A DNA stretch of 64,000 bases, taken from positions 288,601-352,600 of the forward strand of contig NZ_JAXCHT010000001.1 of NCBI RefSeq assembly GCF_035984655.1, in the 5' to 3' direction. The notes under the pieces were generated by a model. It made no database searches. It was not told where the DNA came from and saw only the letters and a list, made by a program, of their open reading frames with translations. A program made the translations under genes and the position numbers. Of this stretch, positions 8,036-16,928 are shown one piece after another; within the stretch, counting starts at the first letter, position 1; each line of letters opens with the position of its first letter. This DNA comes from Actimicrobium sp035984655 (GTDB taxonomy: Bacteria > Pseudomonadota > Gammaproteobacteria > Burkholderiales > Burkholderiaceae_D).

Positions 8036-10173
8036 TCGAAGGGCTGATCGGTAAAGCTGTCGACCTGGATCACCCGGTCGAGCGCATGCAGAAACTCCAG
8101 CGCCAGCGGTGACGACGAGCCAGCGGCAATCTGGTCGAAAGGCTTGATCTGCCGGATCGCGCGCGCCAACCGCTGGCTTTCGTCTGCGCCGATTTCGCGC
8201 GCCAGTTGCAGCGCGTATTGGAGATCGCGCAAGCCGCCGGACTTCGGTGTTTCGACATCGGGGCACAGCAGCGCGATCACTTGTGGATCGCGCAGGCTGT
8301 CGGCAATGGCGAGTGTCTCGACATCGCTCGTGGCGCGGATCGGACGCAAACCGTGCAGTGCAATCTTGCCGGCCACGCCCAGCACCGGATTGGGCAGGTT
8401 GTCATACAGCGCATGCAAGGCCTCGCTGGCAAGCCAGATTTGCCGCCGCACGGCCGCGCGCGCGACCGCTTCGACGCGGGCGTCGGGTTGGGCGCCGAAG
8501 CGCCACAGGCAGGCCGACGCGAGATACAGATGCGACAGCGCATCGCCCAGTCGCGATGAAATCAATTCCATGCGCTTGAGTTTGCCGCCCAGCACGCCCA
8601 TGCACATATCGGTGGTGAAGGCGAATTTGGCCGCCAGCCGGGCGATCTTGCGGGCCTCGGCTTCAAAGCCCGGCGGCGCGATGCCGACCAGCGGCGCGTG
8701 CACCAGGCTGCGCCAGAAATTGCGCAGCAGATGCGCGCCGTGGCCGAGCAGGGCGCTGCCCAGCGCGGCGTTGTCACCCTTTTCGACAGCATGAATTTCG
8801 CGCAGTACATACGGATGACAGCGTATCGCACCCTGCCCGAAAATGATCAGTGCGCGCGTCAGGATATTGGCGCCTTCGACCGTGATGGCGATCGGCGTGT
8901 TGCGGTAGGCGTTCGACAGCAGATTGGACGGTCCGGCGCAGATGGCCTTGCCGCCGAGGATATCCATGCCGTGATTGATGGCGCGCCGACCGGCTTCGGT
9001 CAGGTGATATTTGACAATGGCGCTGGCGACGCTGGGTTGCTCGCCCTGATCAAGGATGCTGGCGGTCATGCGACGCGCGGCGTCGGTGGCATACAGCTCG
9101 ATCGCGATCCCGCCCAGTAGCGCCGCGATATTCTGGAAGCGCTGAATCGGCAAGCCGAATTGATCGCGCAATCCGGCGTAGCCATTGGCCACGTACAGGG
9201 TGGTCTGCTGCATCGCCGAACCCAGCGCCGGCAGCGAGATCGCCCGACCCGCCGCCAGGCATTCCATCAGCATGCGCCAGCCCGTGCCGATCTGGTCGGC
9301 GCCGCCAATGACCCAATCGATCGGAATGAACATGTCGGTGGCCTGCACCGGACCGTTCATGAAGGCGCTGTTCATCGGATGATGGCGCGCCCCAATCTGC
9401 AGGCCCGGATGTGGCACCGGAATCAGCGCGCAGGTAATGCCGAGATGCTGCTGATCGGCCGGGCGATTCGGATCGATCACATTGAATGCCAACCCGACCA
9501 CGGTCGCGACCGGCGCCAGGGTGATGTAGCGTTTGGAAAAGGTCAGCGCAAAACCGCGTGTCATGACACCGTTCCATTCGCGCTCGCACAACACGCCAAA
9601 GTCCGGCAAGGCGGCCGCGTCCGAACCGGCATAGGGCGAAGTCAGCGCGAAACAGGGCAGGTCGTCACCGCAGGCAAGGCGCGGCAGGTAATAATTCTTT
9701 TGCTCATCGGTGCCGTAGCGCAGCAGCAGCTCGGACGGCCCCAGCGAATTCGGCACCATCACCGTCACGGCCGCGGCAATATTGACGCTGGCGATGCGGG
9801 TGACGACTTCGGCGTGCGCCGCATGGCTGAATTCGAGACCGCCGAATGCGCGCGGAATGATCATCCCGAAGAAGCCCTGCGCGCGCAGGTATTGCCAAAC
9901 CTCGGGCGGTAAATCGCCGGCTTCGTCGATGGCGAAATCGTCCAGCATGCGGCACAGCGTGGGCACCTGATCGGCCAGAAACGCCTGCTCTGCGGCGCTG
10001 TGGGGTGCTGCCGGGACGTTCGCCAGTTTGCTGAAATCGACCGCGCCGTCAAAAAAGACGCCTTCAAAGCCGACCGTGCCGGATTCCAGTGCGGCGCGTT
10101 CCGTATCGCCGATGGTTGGCAGCGCTTTCTTAAAGACCGGCATCATCAGTTGCCCGAGCAGGGATGTCAGCAT
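8029..10173 (-). CDS. fadE: FadE-like acyl-CoA dehydrogenase
   Basis: A 714-residue acyl-CoA dehydrogenase of the large FadE type, expected to catalyse the first oxidation step of fatty acid beta-oxidation with FAD. It has an N-terminal alpha domain (about 75-190, with YLRAQGFFGMIIPRAFGGLEFS), a middle beta domain (CFALTSPYAGSDAAALPD), the C-terminal helical domain (about 330-480, GRAISLPALGSA and VEGANILTRALIIFGQGA), and the extra FadE C-terminal domain (DUF1974 type) to the end. Frames upstream allow a start at 10320, but ATG 10173 is chosen because AAGGAA lies just before it and the family start MLTSLLGQ... follows. E. coli FadE (about 814 aa) has an extra N-terminal membrane region; this protein lacks it. 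The gene is convergent with the LLM gene (7-base overlap) and divergent from the antiporter. Confidence 0.9.
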   Translation of the reverse strand: MLTSLLGQLMMPVFKKALPTIGDTERAALESGTVGFEGVFFDGAVDFSKLANVPAAPHSAAEQAFLADQVPTLCRMLDDFAIDEAGDLPPEVWQYLRAQGFFGMIIPRAFGGLEFSHAAHAEVVTRIASVNIAAAVTVMVPNSLGPSELLLRYGTDEQKNYYLPRLACGDDLPCFALTSPYAGSDAAALPDFGVLCEREWNGVMTRGFALTFSKRYITLAPVATVVGLAFNVIDPNRPADQQHLGITCALIPVPHPGLQIGARHHPMNSAFMNGPVQATDMFIPIDWVIGGADQIGTGWRMLMECLAAGRAISLPALGSAMQQTTLYVANGYAGLRDQFGLPIQRFQNIAALLGGIAIELYATDAARRMTASILDQGEQPSVASAIVKYHLTEAGRRAINHGMDILGGKAICAGPSNLLSNAYRNTPIAITVEGANILTRALIIFGQGAIRCHPYVLREIHAVEKGDNAALGSALLGHGAHLLRNFWRSLVHAPLVGIAPPGFEAEARKIARLAAKFAFTTDMCMGVLGGKLKRMELISSRLGDALSHLYLASACLWRFGAQPDARVEAVARAAVRRQIWLASEALHALYDNLPNPVLGVAGKIALHGLRPIRATSDVETLAIADSLRDPQVIALLCPDVETPKSGGLRDLQYALQLAREIGADESQRLARAIRQIKPFDQIAAGSSSPLALEFLHALDRVIQVDSFTDQPFDH

Positions 10174-10308
10174 CCAGAGTTCCTTGTGTGTTCGAATGGG
10201 GGATGGTGGCAACAAAAGCCGGTTTGACAATAGGCCTGTTGGCAGCGTAAAACCGTGCGCTGGCACGCATTGCGCCGCCCCGTCCCCAGCTTTGCCACCA
10301 TCGCGTTC

Positions 10309-11538
10309 ATGACCAGTCAATTTTTTGCCGCCGTTTTTTTATTCTTGTGTGTTCCAGCGCTACTGAGTCGACTGCTGCGCGTCGAAAAGGTGTTCCCGCT
10401 GGTGTTCGTCCAGCTGCTGCTTGGCATCGCCGTCAATGAAAGCGGTCTGCTCGCTTGGCTCAAGACGCGCGAGATTGATTTCCTGGCCGGGCCGCTCGGA
10501 TTTTCGCTGCAGGGATTGGGCTGGCTCGGGGTGGTGATCCTGATCGCGCTGGCCGGCGCCGAGTCGATGTCGCGCGAGGCCCGCACCTGGCGCTTTGTGC
10601 CGATCAGCGTGGCCGGATTTTCGTTGACCTGTCTGCTGGGCAGCCTGGTTGGCTATCAGCTGGTGCACCACTTCGCCGGCGTGGCCGGCGCCGACACGAC
10701 CGCGCAGCGTTGCGCGCTGGCCCTGGGCGTGACGCTGTCGGTGACGGCGCTGCCGGTACTGATTGCGATCCTGCGCGACACCGGCATGGCCGCGACCGCC
10801 GTCGGCAAACTGGCGGTGAACTGCGCGATGCTCGATGACGTCTGGCTGTGGCTCGGCATCGCGCTGATCCTGTCGCTGGGTTCGCGCTCGCCCCATGCGT
10901 TGACGATCTTCCCGCTGTTTGCCGCCTACATCGCGGCGATGTTCCTGCTGGTGCGGCCGCTGCTGCTGCGTTGGTACCGGTCGCGACCCGCAGCCGCCGA
11001 TCTGCATGTGGTGCTGGAGTTTGTCGGCCTCATCTGTTTTTCGGCCATGCTGACCGACCTGATCGGCCTGCACGCGCTGTTCGGTGCGTTCCTCGGCGGC
11101 GTGATTTTTCCGAAGAGCCTGCTGCAAACCTGGCGCGCGCCACTGCTGCTGTTGAGCCAGACGCTGCTGCTGCCGTTCTATTTCATCCTGACCGGCATGC
11201 GCCTGCAACTCGACGTCAGCGACCCGGCGTTCTGGCTGCTGACGGCGATCGTGACGACCGCTGCGATGGTCGGCAAATTCACCAGCGTGGCGATCGCGGC
11301 ACGCTGCACCGGCCTGTCATGGCGCGAGTCAGGGATGCTCGGTTGCCTGATGCAGTGCAAGGGCTTGATGGAGCTGATCGCGATCAACATCTTCTTTGAT
11401 GCGGGGATCATTGGGCCGCAGATTTATTCGGCGCTGGCGATGATGGCGCTGATCAGTACGCTGGTGACGGCGCCGGGTTTGGCCTGGTTGGGGCGCGGGG
11501 AGGGTGTCGCAGGTACGCGTCCTGCAGCGCAACCCTGA
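10309..11538 (+). CDS. CPA2-family cation:proton antiporter
   Basis: A 409-residue inner-membrane protein with about 12 hydrophobic helices and almost no soluble part, typical of the membrane domain of Na+/H+ or K+/H+ exchangers of the CPA2 (KefB/NapA) group. Landmarks are the repeated Gly/Ala-rich helices, ALAGAESMSREAR, LSVTALPVLIAILRDTGM, an acidic pair in NCAMLDDVWLW that corresponds to the ion-binding Asp region, and GLHALFGAFLGGVIFPK. There is no C-terminal TrkA/RCK nucleotide-binding domain. The start is uncertain: a GTG at 10255 would add 18 residues; ATG 10309 places the first helix at the N-terminus. Ion specificity is unknown. Confidence 0.82.
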   Translation: MTSQFFAAVFLFLCVPALLSRLLRVEKVFPLVFVQLLLGIAVNESGLLAWLKTREIDFLAGPLGFSLQGLGWLGVVILIALAGAESMSREARTWRFVPISVAGFSLTCLLGSLVGYQLVHHFAGVAGADTTAQRCALALGVTLSVTALPVLIAILRDTGMAATAVGKLAVNCAMLDDVWLWLGIALILSLGSRSPHALTIFPLFAAYIAAMFLLVRPLLLRWYRSRPAAADLHVVLEFVGLICFSAMLTDLIGLHALFGAFLGGVIFPKSLLQTWRAPLLLLSQTLLLPFYFILTGMRLQLDVSDPAFWLLTAIVTTAAMVGKFTSVAIAARCTGLSWRESGMLGCLMQCKGLMELIAINIFFDAGIIGPQIYSALAMMALISTLVTAPGLAWLGRGEGVAGTRPAAQP

Positions 11539-11713
11539 TCTTCATTTCATGTTGGCATGCTTCCGGTTTTCCGAAGTATTACTCAGCCAGACCCGGTTGG
11601 ATCGGTGGATCGGCGCGCTTTATGATGGTCCGGTTACGTTTTTCTGACGGGGGATTCATCATGCGCATCCGCATCAAGACCCATGGCACAGACGGCGACG
11701 CGCGAGGGACTCG

Positions 11714-12676
11714 ATGAACGGCCTGGAAAGCATTGCGACGCTGCCGATGTGGGCCGGTTTCATCACCTTCGTCATCCTGATGCTCGCGCTCGATCTGTTC
11801 GTATTTGGCGGCAACAAGGCACACAAGGTCAGCGTGAAGGAAGCGGCCAGCTGGTCGGCGATTTGGTTTTGTCTGGCGATGGTCTTTAACGGCGGCCTCT
11901 GGTGGTATCTGCGCGGCACTGCTGGGCCGGACATCGCCACCGAAAAAGCGCTGGAGTTTTTTTCCGGCTACCTGATCGAAAAAACCCTGTCGGTCGATAA
12001 CGTATTCGTCTTCCTGCTGATCTTTACCGCGTTCAACGTCCCGGCGCAGTACCAGCGTCGGGTATTGATCTACGGCGTGCTCGGCGCGATCGTCATGCGC
12101 ACCGTCATGATTCTCGCGGGAGCGTGGGTGGTCAGTGAGTTCAGCTGGGTGTTGTACGTCTTTGGCGCATTCCTGCTGTTCACCGGCATACGGATGCTGG
12201 TTGCAGCAGATGCCGAACCGGATGTCGCCAACAACCCGGTGTTACGTTTTGCGCGCCGCCATTTGCGTGTCGCCGACGGCGACCATGGCGAGCGCTTCAG
12301 TGTGGTCAAGAATGGTGTGCGCTACGTGACGCCGCTGTTTCTGGTGCTGATCCTGATCGAGGTGACCGACCTCGTGTTTGCGGTCGATTCCATCCCCGCC
12401 ATCTTCGCCATCACGACGGACCCGTTTATCGTGTTCACGTCAAACCTGTTCGCCATCCTCGGCTTGCGGGCGCTGTACTTCCTGCTGGTGGATGTGGCCG
12501 ACCGCTTTCACTTGCTCAAGTATGGCCTGGCGATGGTGCTGACTTTTATCGGCGTCAAGATGCTGATCATGCCGTGGTACCACGTACCGGTACAGGCATC
12601 GCTGACGGTGGTGGCGGTGCTGATTGGGGCGAGCTGTCTGGCGAGCGTGTTCGTTAGCCGGCATGGCGGCAGGTAG
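11714..12676 (+). CDS. TerC/Alx family membrane protein
   Basis: A 320-residue integral membrane protein of the TerC family with about nine helices. The family signature is clear: FFSGYLIEKTLSVDNVFVFLLIF around residue 85 and IEVTDLVFAVDSIPAIFAIT around 220, each with conserved acidic residues placed in the membrane. Proteins of this type are linked to manganese export (Alx/MeeY) or to metal loading of exported proteins, and historically to tellurite resistance; no ter genes lie nearby, so a manganese-related role is the more likely inference. The start ATG 11714 follows a GAGGGA site. I looked at the 175-base upstream region for a manganese riboswitch (yybP-ykoY type) and could not recognise one. 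Confidence 0.9.
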   Translation: MNGLESIATLPMWAGFITFVILMLALDLFVFGGNKAHKVSVKEAASWSAIWFCLAMVFNGGLWWYLRGTAGPDIATEKALEFFSGYLIEKTLSVDNVFVFLLIFTAFNVPAQYQRRVLIYGVLGAIVMRTVMILAGAWVVSEFSWVLYVFGAFLLFTGIRMLVAADAEPDVANNPVLRFARRHLRVADGDHGERFSVVKNGVRYVTPLFLVLILIEVTDLVFAVDSIPAIFAITTDPFIVFTSNLFAILGLRALYFLLVDVADRFHLLKYGLAMVLTFIGVKMLIMPWYHVPVQASLTVVAVLIGASCLASVFVSRHGGR

Positions 12677-12902
12677 AGTCACCCGGGTCGGATTGCGGCT
12701 GCGCCCGCTCGCGAGCCACGCTGACATTCACAGCGGTTTCCGTGTGGTTGGCGAGTCGACCGGTTGGGGTTTGGCGCGACCCGTGCCCCATGCAATTTAT
12801 TCTTGAGGCGCATGGCCACGTTGCGATGTTCCGGATCGACCGACTCTGCAATAGGTGTTCCCTGCATATGGGTGCGGCCTGGTCCGGCCGATTGCAGCCC
12901 CC

Positions 12903-12930
12903 AAAAAAAAGGGGCCGCGCAGGCCCCTTT
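12903..12930 (-). terminator. Terminator after gyrB (minus strand)
   Basis: On the minus strand, GGGGCC (12927-12922 read backwards) pairs with GGCCCC (12916-12911) around a 5-base loop, and is followed by eight T residues (A at 12903-12910 on the plus strand). It lies about 40 bases past the gyrB stop. The rest of the 12677-12970 spacer shows no gene. Confidence 0.85.
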
Positions 12931-12970
12931 CGTTCACACTATTTGTCGCTGACACGAACACCTTGCCAAC

Positions 12971-15469
12971 TCAAATATCAATATTCCCCGCCTGCAGCGC
13001 ATTCATTTCAATAAACGCCCGACGCGGTTCCACATCGTCGCCCATCAGCGTCGTGAAAATCTGATCCGCGGCAATCGCATCATCAATCTGCACCTTGAGC
13101 AAACGGCGCACCGTCGGGTCCATCGTGGTTTCCCACAACTGCGACGGGTTCATCTCGCCCAGCCCTTTGTAGCGCTGTTTCGAGACGCCGCGTTCGGCTT
13201 CTTCGCGCAGCCATGCCATGGCCTGGTGGAAGTCGTTGATGCGCGATTCCTTGATCTTGTCGCCGGTGCCACGGCGCACCATCGCGCCTTCGCCGAGCAA
13301 GCCCTTGAAGGTGGCGGCGGCGTTGGCCAGCACCTGATAATCCGGGCCGCTGACGAAGTCGGCGTCGATCACGCTGGACTTGATGTTGCCGTGGTACAGA
13401 CGCTGGATGCGCAACTGGTGTTTGTCGGACAGGTCATCCGAGCGCACCAGCACTTCGACCGACGGATCGTTGATGGTGGCCATCATGGCGTCGGCCGATT
13501 GCTGCGCCAGCGCGACGGTGGTCAGGTCCAGCGTGACGCCGGTCATGATGGCTGACAGGGCGGCGTTGTCGACTGCACGTGCCAGCCGCATGATGATCGC
13601 GTTGGCGGTGTTGTACTGGCGCACCAGTTCGGCCAGCGGTTCGCCGGTGATGGCGTCGGCGTTTTCCTGCGGCACCAGCGCGGCGTCATTCAGGGCGATC
13701 TGCATCATGTAGCTGGCTTCTTCGACATCGTCTTTCAGGTAGCGCTCGTCGCGGCCATGCTTGACCTTGTACAGCGGCGGTTGCGCGATGTAGACGTGGC
13801 CGCGTTCGACCAGCGCCGGCATCTGGCGATACAGCAGTGTCAGTAGTAGCGTGCGGATGTGCGCGCCATCGACGTCGGCGTCGGTCATGATGATGATGCG
13901 GTGGTAGCGCAGCTTGTCCGGATTGAATTCGTCGGGGCCAATGCTGGTGCCGAGCGTGGCGATGAGCGTGGTGATCTGCTCGGACGACAGCATTTTTTCG
14001 AAGCGGGCTTTTTCGACGTTGAGGACCTTGCCGCGCAGTGGCAGGATGGCCTGGAATTTGCGATCGCGCCCCTGCTTGGCGGAGCCGCCGGCGGAGTCAC
14101 CCTCGACGATGTACAGCTCGCACAGCGCCGGGTCTTTTTCCTGGCAATCGGCCAGCTTGGCGGACAGGCCGAGGCCGTCCATGACGCCTTTGCGGCGGGT
14201 CAGTTCGCGCGCCTTGCGGGCGGCTTCCCGGGCGCGCGCGGCTTCGACGATCTTGCCGCAGATGATCTTGGCGTCGTTCGGTTTTTCCTGCAGATAGTCC
14301 GACAGCGTCTTGGCGACGATCTCTTCGACCGGGCCGCGCACCTCGGACGACACCAGCTTGTCCTTGGTCTGCGAGCTGAACTTCGGCTCCGGCACCTTGA
14401 CCGACAACACGCAGGTCAGGCCTTCGCGCATGTCGTCGCCGGTGACTTCAACCTTGGCTTTCTTGGCGAACTCGTGCTCTTCGATGTACTTGTTGATGAC
14501 CCGCGTCATCGCGGCGCGCAGGCCGGTCAGATGGGTGCCGCCGTCGCGCTGCGGGATGTTGTTGGTGAAGCACAGCACCTGCTCGTTATAGGCGTCGTTC
14601 CACTGCATCGAGACGTCGACGCTGATGTTGGTGTTCTGGTCCGACATGCGGTCGCCAGTGGCCTGGAACACGGTCGGGTGCAGCACGTTCTTGCTCTTGT
14701 TGATGTATTCGACGAAGCCGCGCGTGCCGCCTTCGAAGGCGAATTCTTCTTCCTTGCCGGTGCGCTGGTCGCTGAGCTTGATGCGCACGCCATTGTTCAG
14801 GAAGGACAATTCGCGAATGCGTTTGGCGAGAATGTCGTAATGGAATTCGATGTGGTTGAAGATTTCTTCATCGGCCCAGAAATGCACTTCGGTGCCGCGT
14901 TTGTCGGTGTCGCCGGTGACCTTGATCGGCGAGACGACGATGCCATCGATGGTTTCGATTTCACGATTTTGCGGAATGCCGCGCACGAATTCCATGTAGT
15001 GCGCCTTGCCGTCGCGGCGCACGGTCAGCTTCAGCAGCTTGGACAGCCCATTGACGCATGACACGCCGACGCCATGCAGACCGCCTGAGACCTTGTACGA
15101 GTTCTGGTCGAACTTGCCGCCGGCGTGCAGCTCGGTCATGACGATTTCGGCGGCGCTGCGCTTTGGCTCGTGCTTGTCGTCCCACTTGATGCCGGTCGGG
15201 ATACCGCGGCCGTTGTCGGTGATCGAGATCGAGTTATCGGAGTGGATGGTGACGTGGATTTCGGTGCAGTGGCCGGCCAGCGATTCGTCGATCGAATTGT
15301 CCAGCACTTCGAACACCAGATGATGCAGCCCGGTGCCGTCGGAGGTATCGCCAATGTACATGCCGGGGCGTTTGCGCACGGCTTCGAGTCCTTCGAGGAT
15401 CTGGATACTGGATGCGCCGTACTGGTTCTGATTCGGCTGACCTGGAGTTTCTTGAGGAATCGCGGACAT
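12971..15469 (-). CDS. gyrB: DNA gyrase subunit B
   Basis: An 832-residue GyrB, the ATPase subunit of the A2B2 type II topoisomerase that introduces negative supercoils. The N-terminal GHKL ATPase domain shows RKRPGMYIGDT, EVLDNSIDE and GGLHGVGVSCVNGLS; the transducer domain follows; the TOPRIM domain shows YIVEGDSAGGSAKQGRDR and IIIMTDADVDGAHIRTLLL; and the C-terminal GyrA-binding tail ends with QRYKGLGEMNPSQLWETTMDP. The length is normal for betaproteobacteria, which carry the insertion that makes GyrB longer than the E. coli-size TOPRIM core. It is the third gene of the leftward dnaA-dnaN-gyrB run, 125 bases after dnaN, and separated from it by a weak terminator-like hairpin, so it may also have its own promoter. 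Confidence 0.98.
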   Translation of the reverse strand: MSAIPQETPGQPNQNQYGASSIQILEGLEAVRKRPGMYIGDTSDGTGLHHLVFEVLDNSIDESLAGHCTEIHVTIHSDNSISITDNGRGIPTGIKWDDKHEPKRSAAEIVMTELHAGGKFDQNSYKVSGGLHGVGVSCVNGLSKLLKLTVRRDGKAHYMEFVRGIPQNREIETIDGIVVSPIKVTGDTDKRGTEVHFWADEEIFNHIEFHYDILAKRIRELSFLNNGVRIKLSDQRTGKEEEFAFEGGTRGFVEYINKSKNVLHPTVFQATGDRMSDQNTNISVDVSMQWNDAYNEQVLCFTNNIPQRDGGTHLTGLRAAMTRVINKYIEEHEFAKKAKVEVTGDDMREGLTCVLSVKVPEPKFSSQTKDKLVSSEVRGPVEEIVAKTLSDYLQEKPNDAKIICGKIVEAARAREAARKARELTRRKGVMDGLGLSAKLADCQEKDPALCELYIVEGDSAGGSAKQGRDRKFQAILPLRGKVLNVEKARFEKMLSSEQITTLIATLGTSIGPDEFNPDKLRYHRIIIMTDADVDGAHIRTLLLTLLYRQMPALVERGHVYIAQPPLYKVKHGRDERYLKDDVEEASYMMQIALNDAALVPQENADAITGEPLAELVRQYNTANAIIMRLARAVDNAALSAIMTGVTLDLTTVALAQQSADAMMATINDPSVEVLVRSDDLSDKHQLRIQRLYHGNIKSSVIDADFVSGPDYQVLANAAATFKGLLGEGAMVRRGTGDKIKESRINDFHQAMAWLREEAERGVSKQRYKGLGEMNPSQLWETTMDPTVRRLLKVQIDDAIAADQIFTTLMGDDVEPRRAFIEMNALQAGNIDI

Positions 15470-15549
15470 GGCTACTTTCTGACGGTGACTGACTACGTGA
15501 AGCGGGACTGACTGCTAAAAAACGGAAATGACCAATGCGCATCAATGCA

Positions 15550-15572
15550 ACAAAGGGGCCGCTCGGCCCCTT
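15550..15572 (-). terminator. Terminator-like hairpin between dnaN and gyrB (minus strand)
   Basis: GGGGCC at 15555-15560 and GGCCCC at 15565-15570 form a 6-bp GC stem with a 4-base loop. On the minus strand it is followed by TTTGTTG, an imperfect T-tract. Sequence and position after the stop mirror the hairpin after gyrB, so partial termination after dnaN is plausible. Confidence 0.55.
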
Positions 15573-15594
15573 GCGCGAACATTCGCCGGTTCGA

Positions 15595-16701
15595 TCAAAT
15601 TCGCATCGGCATCACGACATACTTGAAATCCGCATTGTCGGGAATGGTAATCAACGCCGATGAATTGGCGTCGCCAAGTGCGATGTTGATGTTGTCGCAC
15701 TTGAGGTTGTTCAACACGTCGAGCAGATAGGTGACGTTAAAGCCGATGTCGACACTGTCGCCACCGTAGTCGATTTCGATTTCCTCGACCGACTCTTCCT
15801 GGTCGGCATTGGTCGAGCTGACTTTCATGCTAGCCGGCGTGACGATGCAGCGCACACCCTTGAACTTGTCGCTGGTCATGATCGCAGCACGCTGCAACGA
15901 GCGCAGCAGCTGGTCGCGACCCAGCGTGAAGTTGTTCTTGTAACCCTTCGGCACCACCCGGGTGTAATCGGGAAACTTGCCTTCGACCAGTTTCGAAATC
16001 AGTTCGATGTCGGCAAAGGTGAGCTTGACCTGGTTGTTGGCGATGGCGATCTGCACCGGCTCATCGGTGTCTTCCAGCAGGCGCTGCAATTCAATGATGG
16101 TCTTGCGCGGAATGATGACTTCCTGCCGCGTGAATTCCTGTTCGGTCTCGACCTGGCAAAATGCCAGCCGATGGCCGTCGGTGGCAACGGCGATGACGTT
16201 CTTGCCATCGACCACCAGCAACAACCCGTTCAGGTAATAGCGGATGTCCTGCTGCGCCATCGAAAAATGGACCATGTTGAACAGATGCTTGAGCGTCTTT
16301 TGCGGCAGGCTCAGTTGCGCATTGAAATGTTCTGCTTCGGTGACGGTCGGGAATTCTTCGGCCGACAGCGTTTGCAACGCAAAGCGTGATTTGCCCGACT
16401 GCACTGTCATGCGCTTGTTGGCCAACGACAGCGACACGTCGCCAGAATCCGGCAGCGCGCGCAGGATATCCAGCAGCTTGCGGGCGGCGACGGTGGTCGC
16501 GGCGACTTCACCGCCACTGCCGACATTGGCGCTGGTGGTGATCTGCACCTCGATATCGGTCGACAGGAACGAGACCTTTTCGCCGTCCTTGCGGATGAGG
16601 ATATTGGCCAGAATCGGCAACGTGTGCCGACGCTCGACAATACCGCTCACAATTTGCAGTGGCCGGAGAAGGGCATCTCTGCTGGTTTTGACCAATTGCA
16701 T
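15595..16701 (-). CDS. dnaN: DNA polymerase III beta subunit (sliding clamp)
   Basis: A 368-residue beta clamp that dimerises around DNA and tethers polymerase III and other DNA-processing enzymes. The protein begins MQLVKTSRDALLRPLQIVSG and ends in the conserved VVMPMRI; the hydrophobic protein-binding groove lies near that C-terminus. Three clamp domains of about 120 residues are present. An upstream start at 16761 is possible in frame, but ATG 16701 matches the family N-terminus and follows an AAGGAA site. The gene follows dnaA after 227 bases; that spacer contains a perfect DnaA box (16900-16908). Confidence 0.98.
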   Translation of the reverse strand: MQLVKTSRDALLRPLQIVSGIVERRHTLPILANILIRKDGEKVSFLSTDIEVQITTSANVGSGGEVAATTVAARKLLDILRALPDSGDVSLSLANKRMTVQSGKSRFALQTLSAEEFPTVTEAEHFNAQLSLPQKTLKHLFNMVHFSMAQQDIRYYLNGLLLVVDGKNVIAVATDGHRLAFCQVETEQEFTRQEVIIPRKTIIELQRLLEDTDEPVQIAIANNQVKLTFADIELISKLVEGKFPDYTRVVPKGYKNNFTLGRDQLLRSLQRAAIMTSDKFKGVRCIVTPASMKVSSTNADQEESVEEIEIDYGGDSVDIGFNVTYLLDVLNNLKCDNINIALGDANSSALITIPDNADFKYVVMPMRI

Positions 16702-16899
16702 GGTTTTTTCCTTGTTGGTAATTGTTGTTGGAAATAGCTTCAGTGAAAACCGTCCTGCCACTGAAACCGACCCAGTCGTTCATCCTGCTGTTTCATTCAT
16801 GCCGTATTTTGACAGAAAAGGTTTTTCGGTTGCCAAAATGCGCAGGCCCATCGTTTTTGCCCGACGCGGTGCGCGCGATGTCATGCGCTACCGTTAAAG

Positions 16900-16908
16900 T
16901 TATCCACA
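16900..16908 (+). promoter_or_regulatory. DnaA box in the dnaA-dnaN spacer
   Basis: A perfect TTATCCACA. It is the only such box in the 16702-16928 spacer, so it more likely serves DnaA titration or regulation of dnaN than origin firing. Confidence 0.75.
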
Positions 16909-16928
16909 GGGAGTGAGGCACCTGTACC

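Noticed and set aside
11539..11713. Possible manganese riboswitch upstream of the TerC gene
   Set aside because: TerC genes are often controlled by yybP-ykoY elements, but I could not find the conserved loop sequences in this spacer.
13859..15061. 400-residue frame opposite gyrB
   Set aside because: The sequence is a repetitive Gly/Asp/His/Val pattern typical of antisense to conserved coding DNA; gyrB on the other strand is certain.
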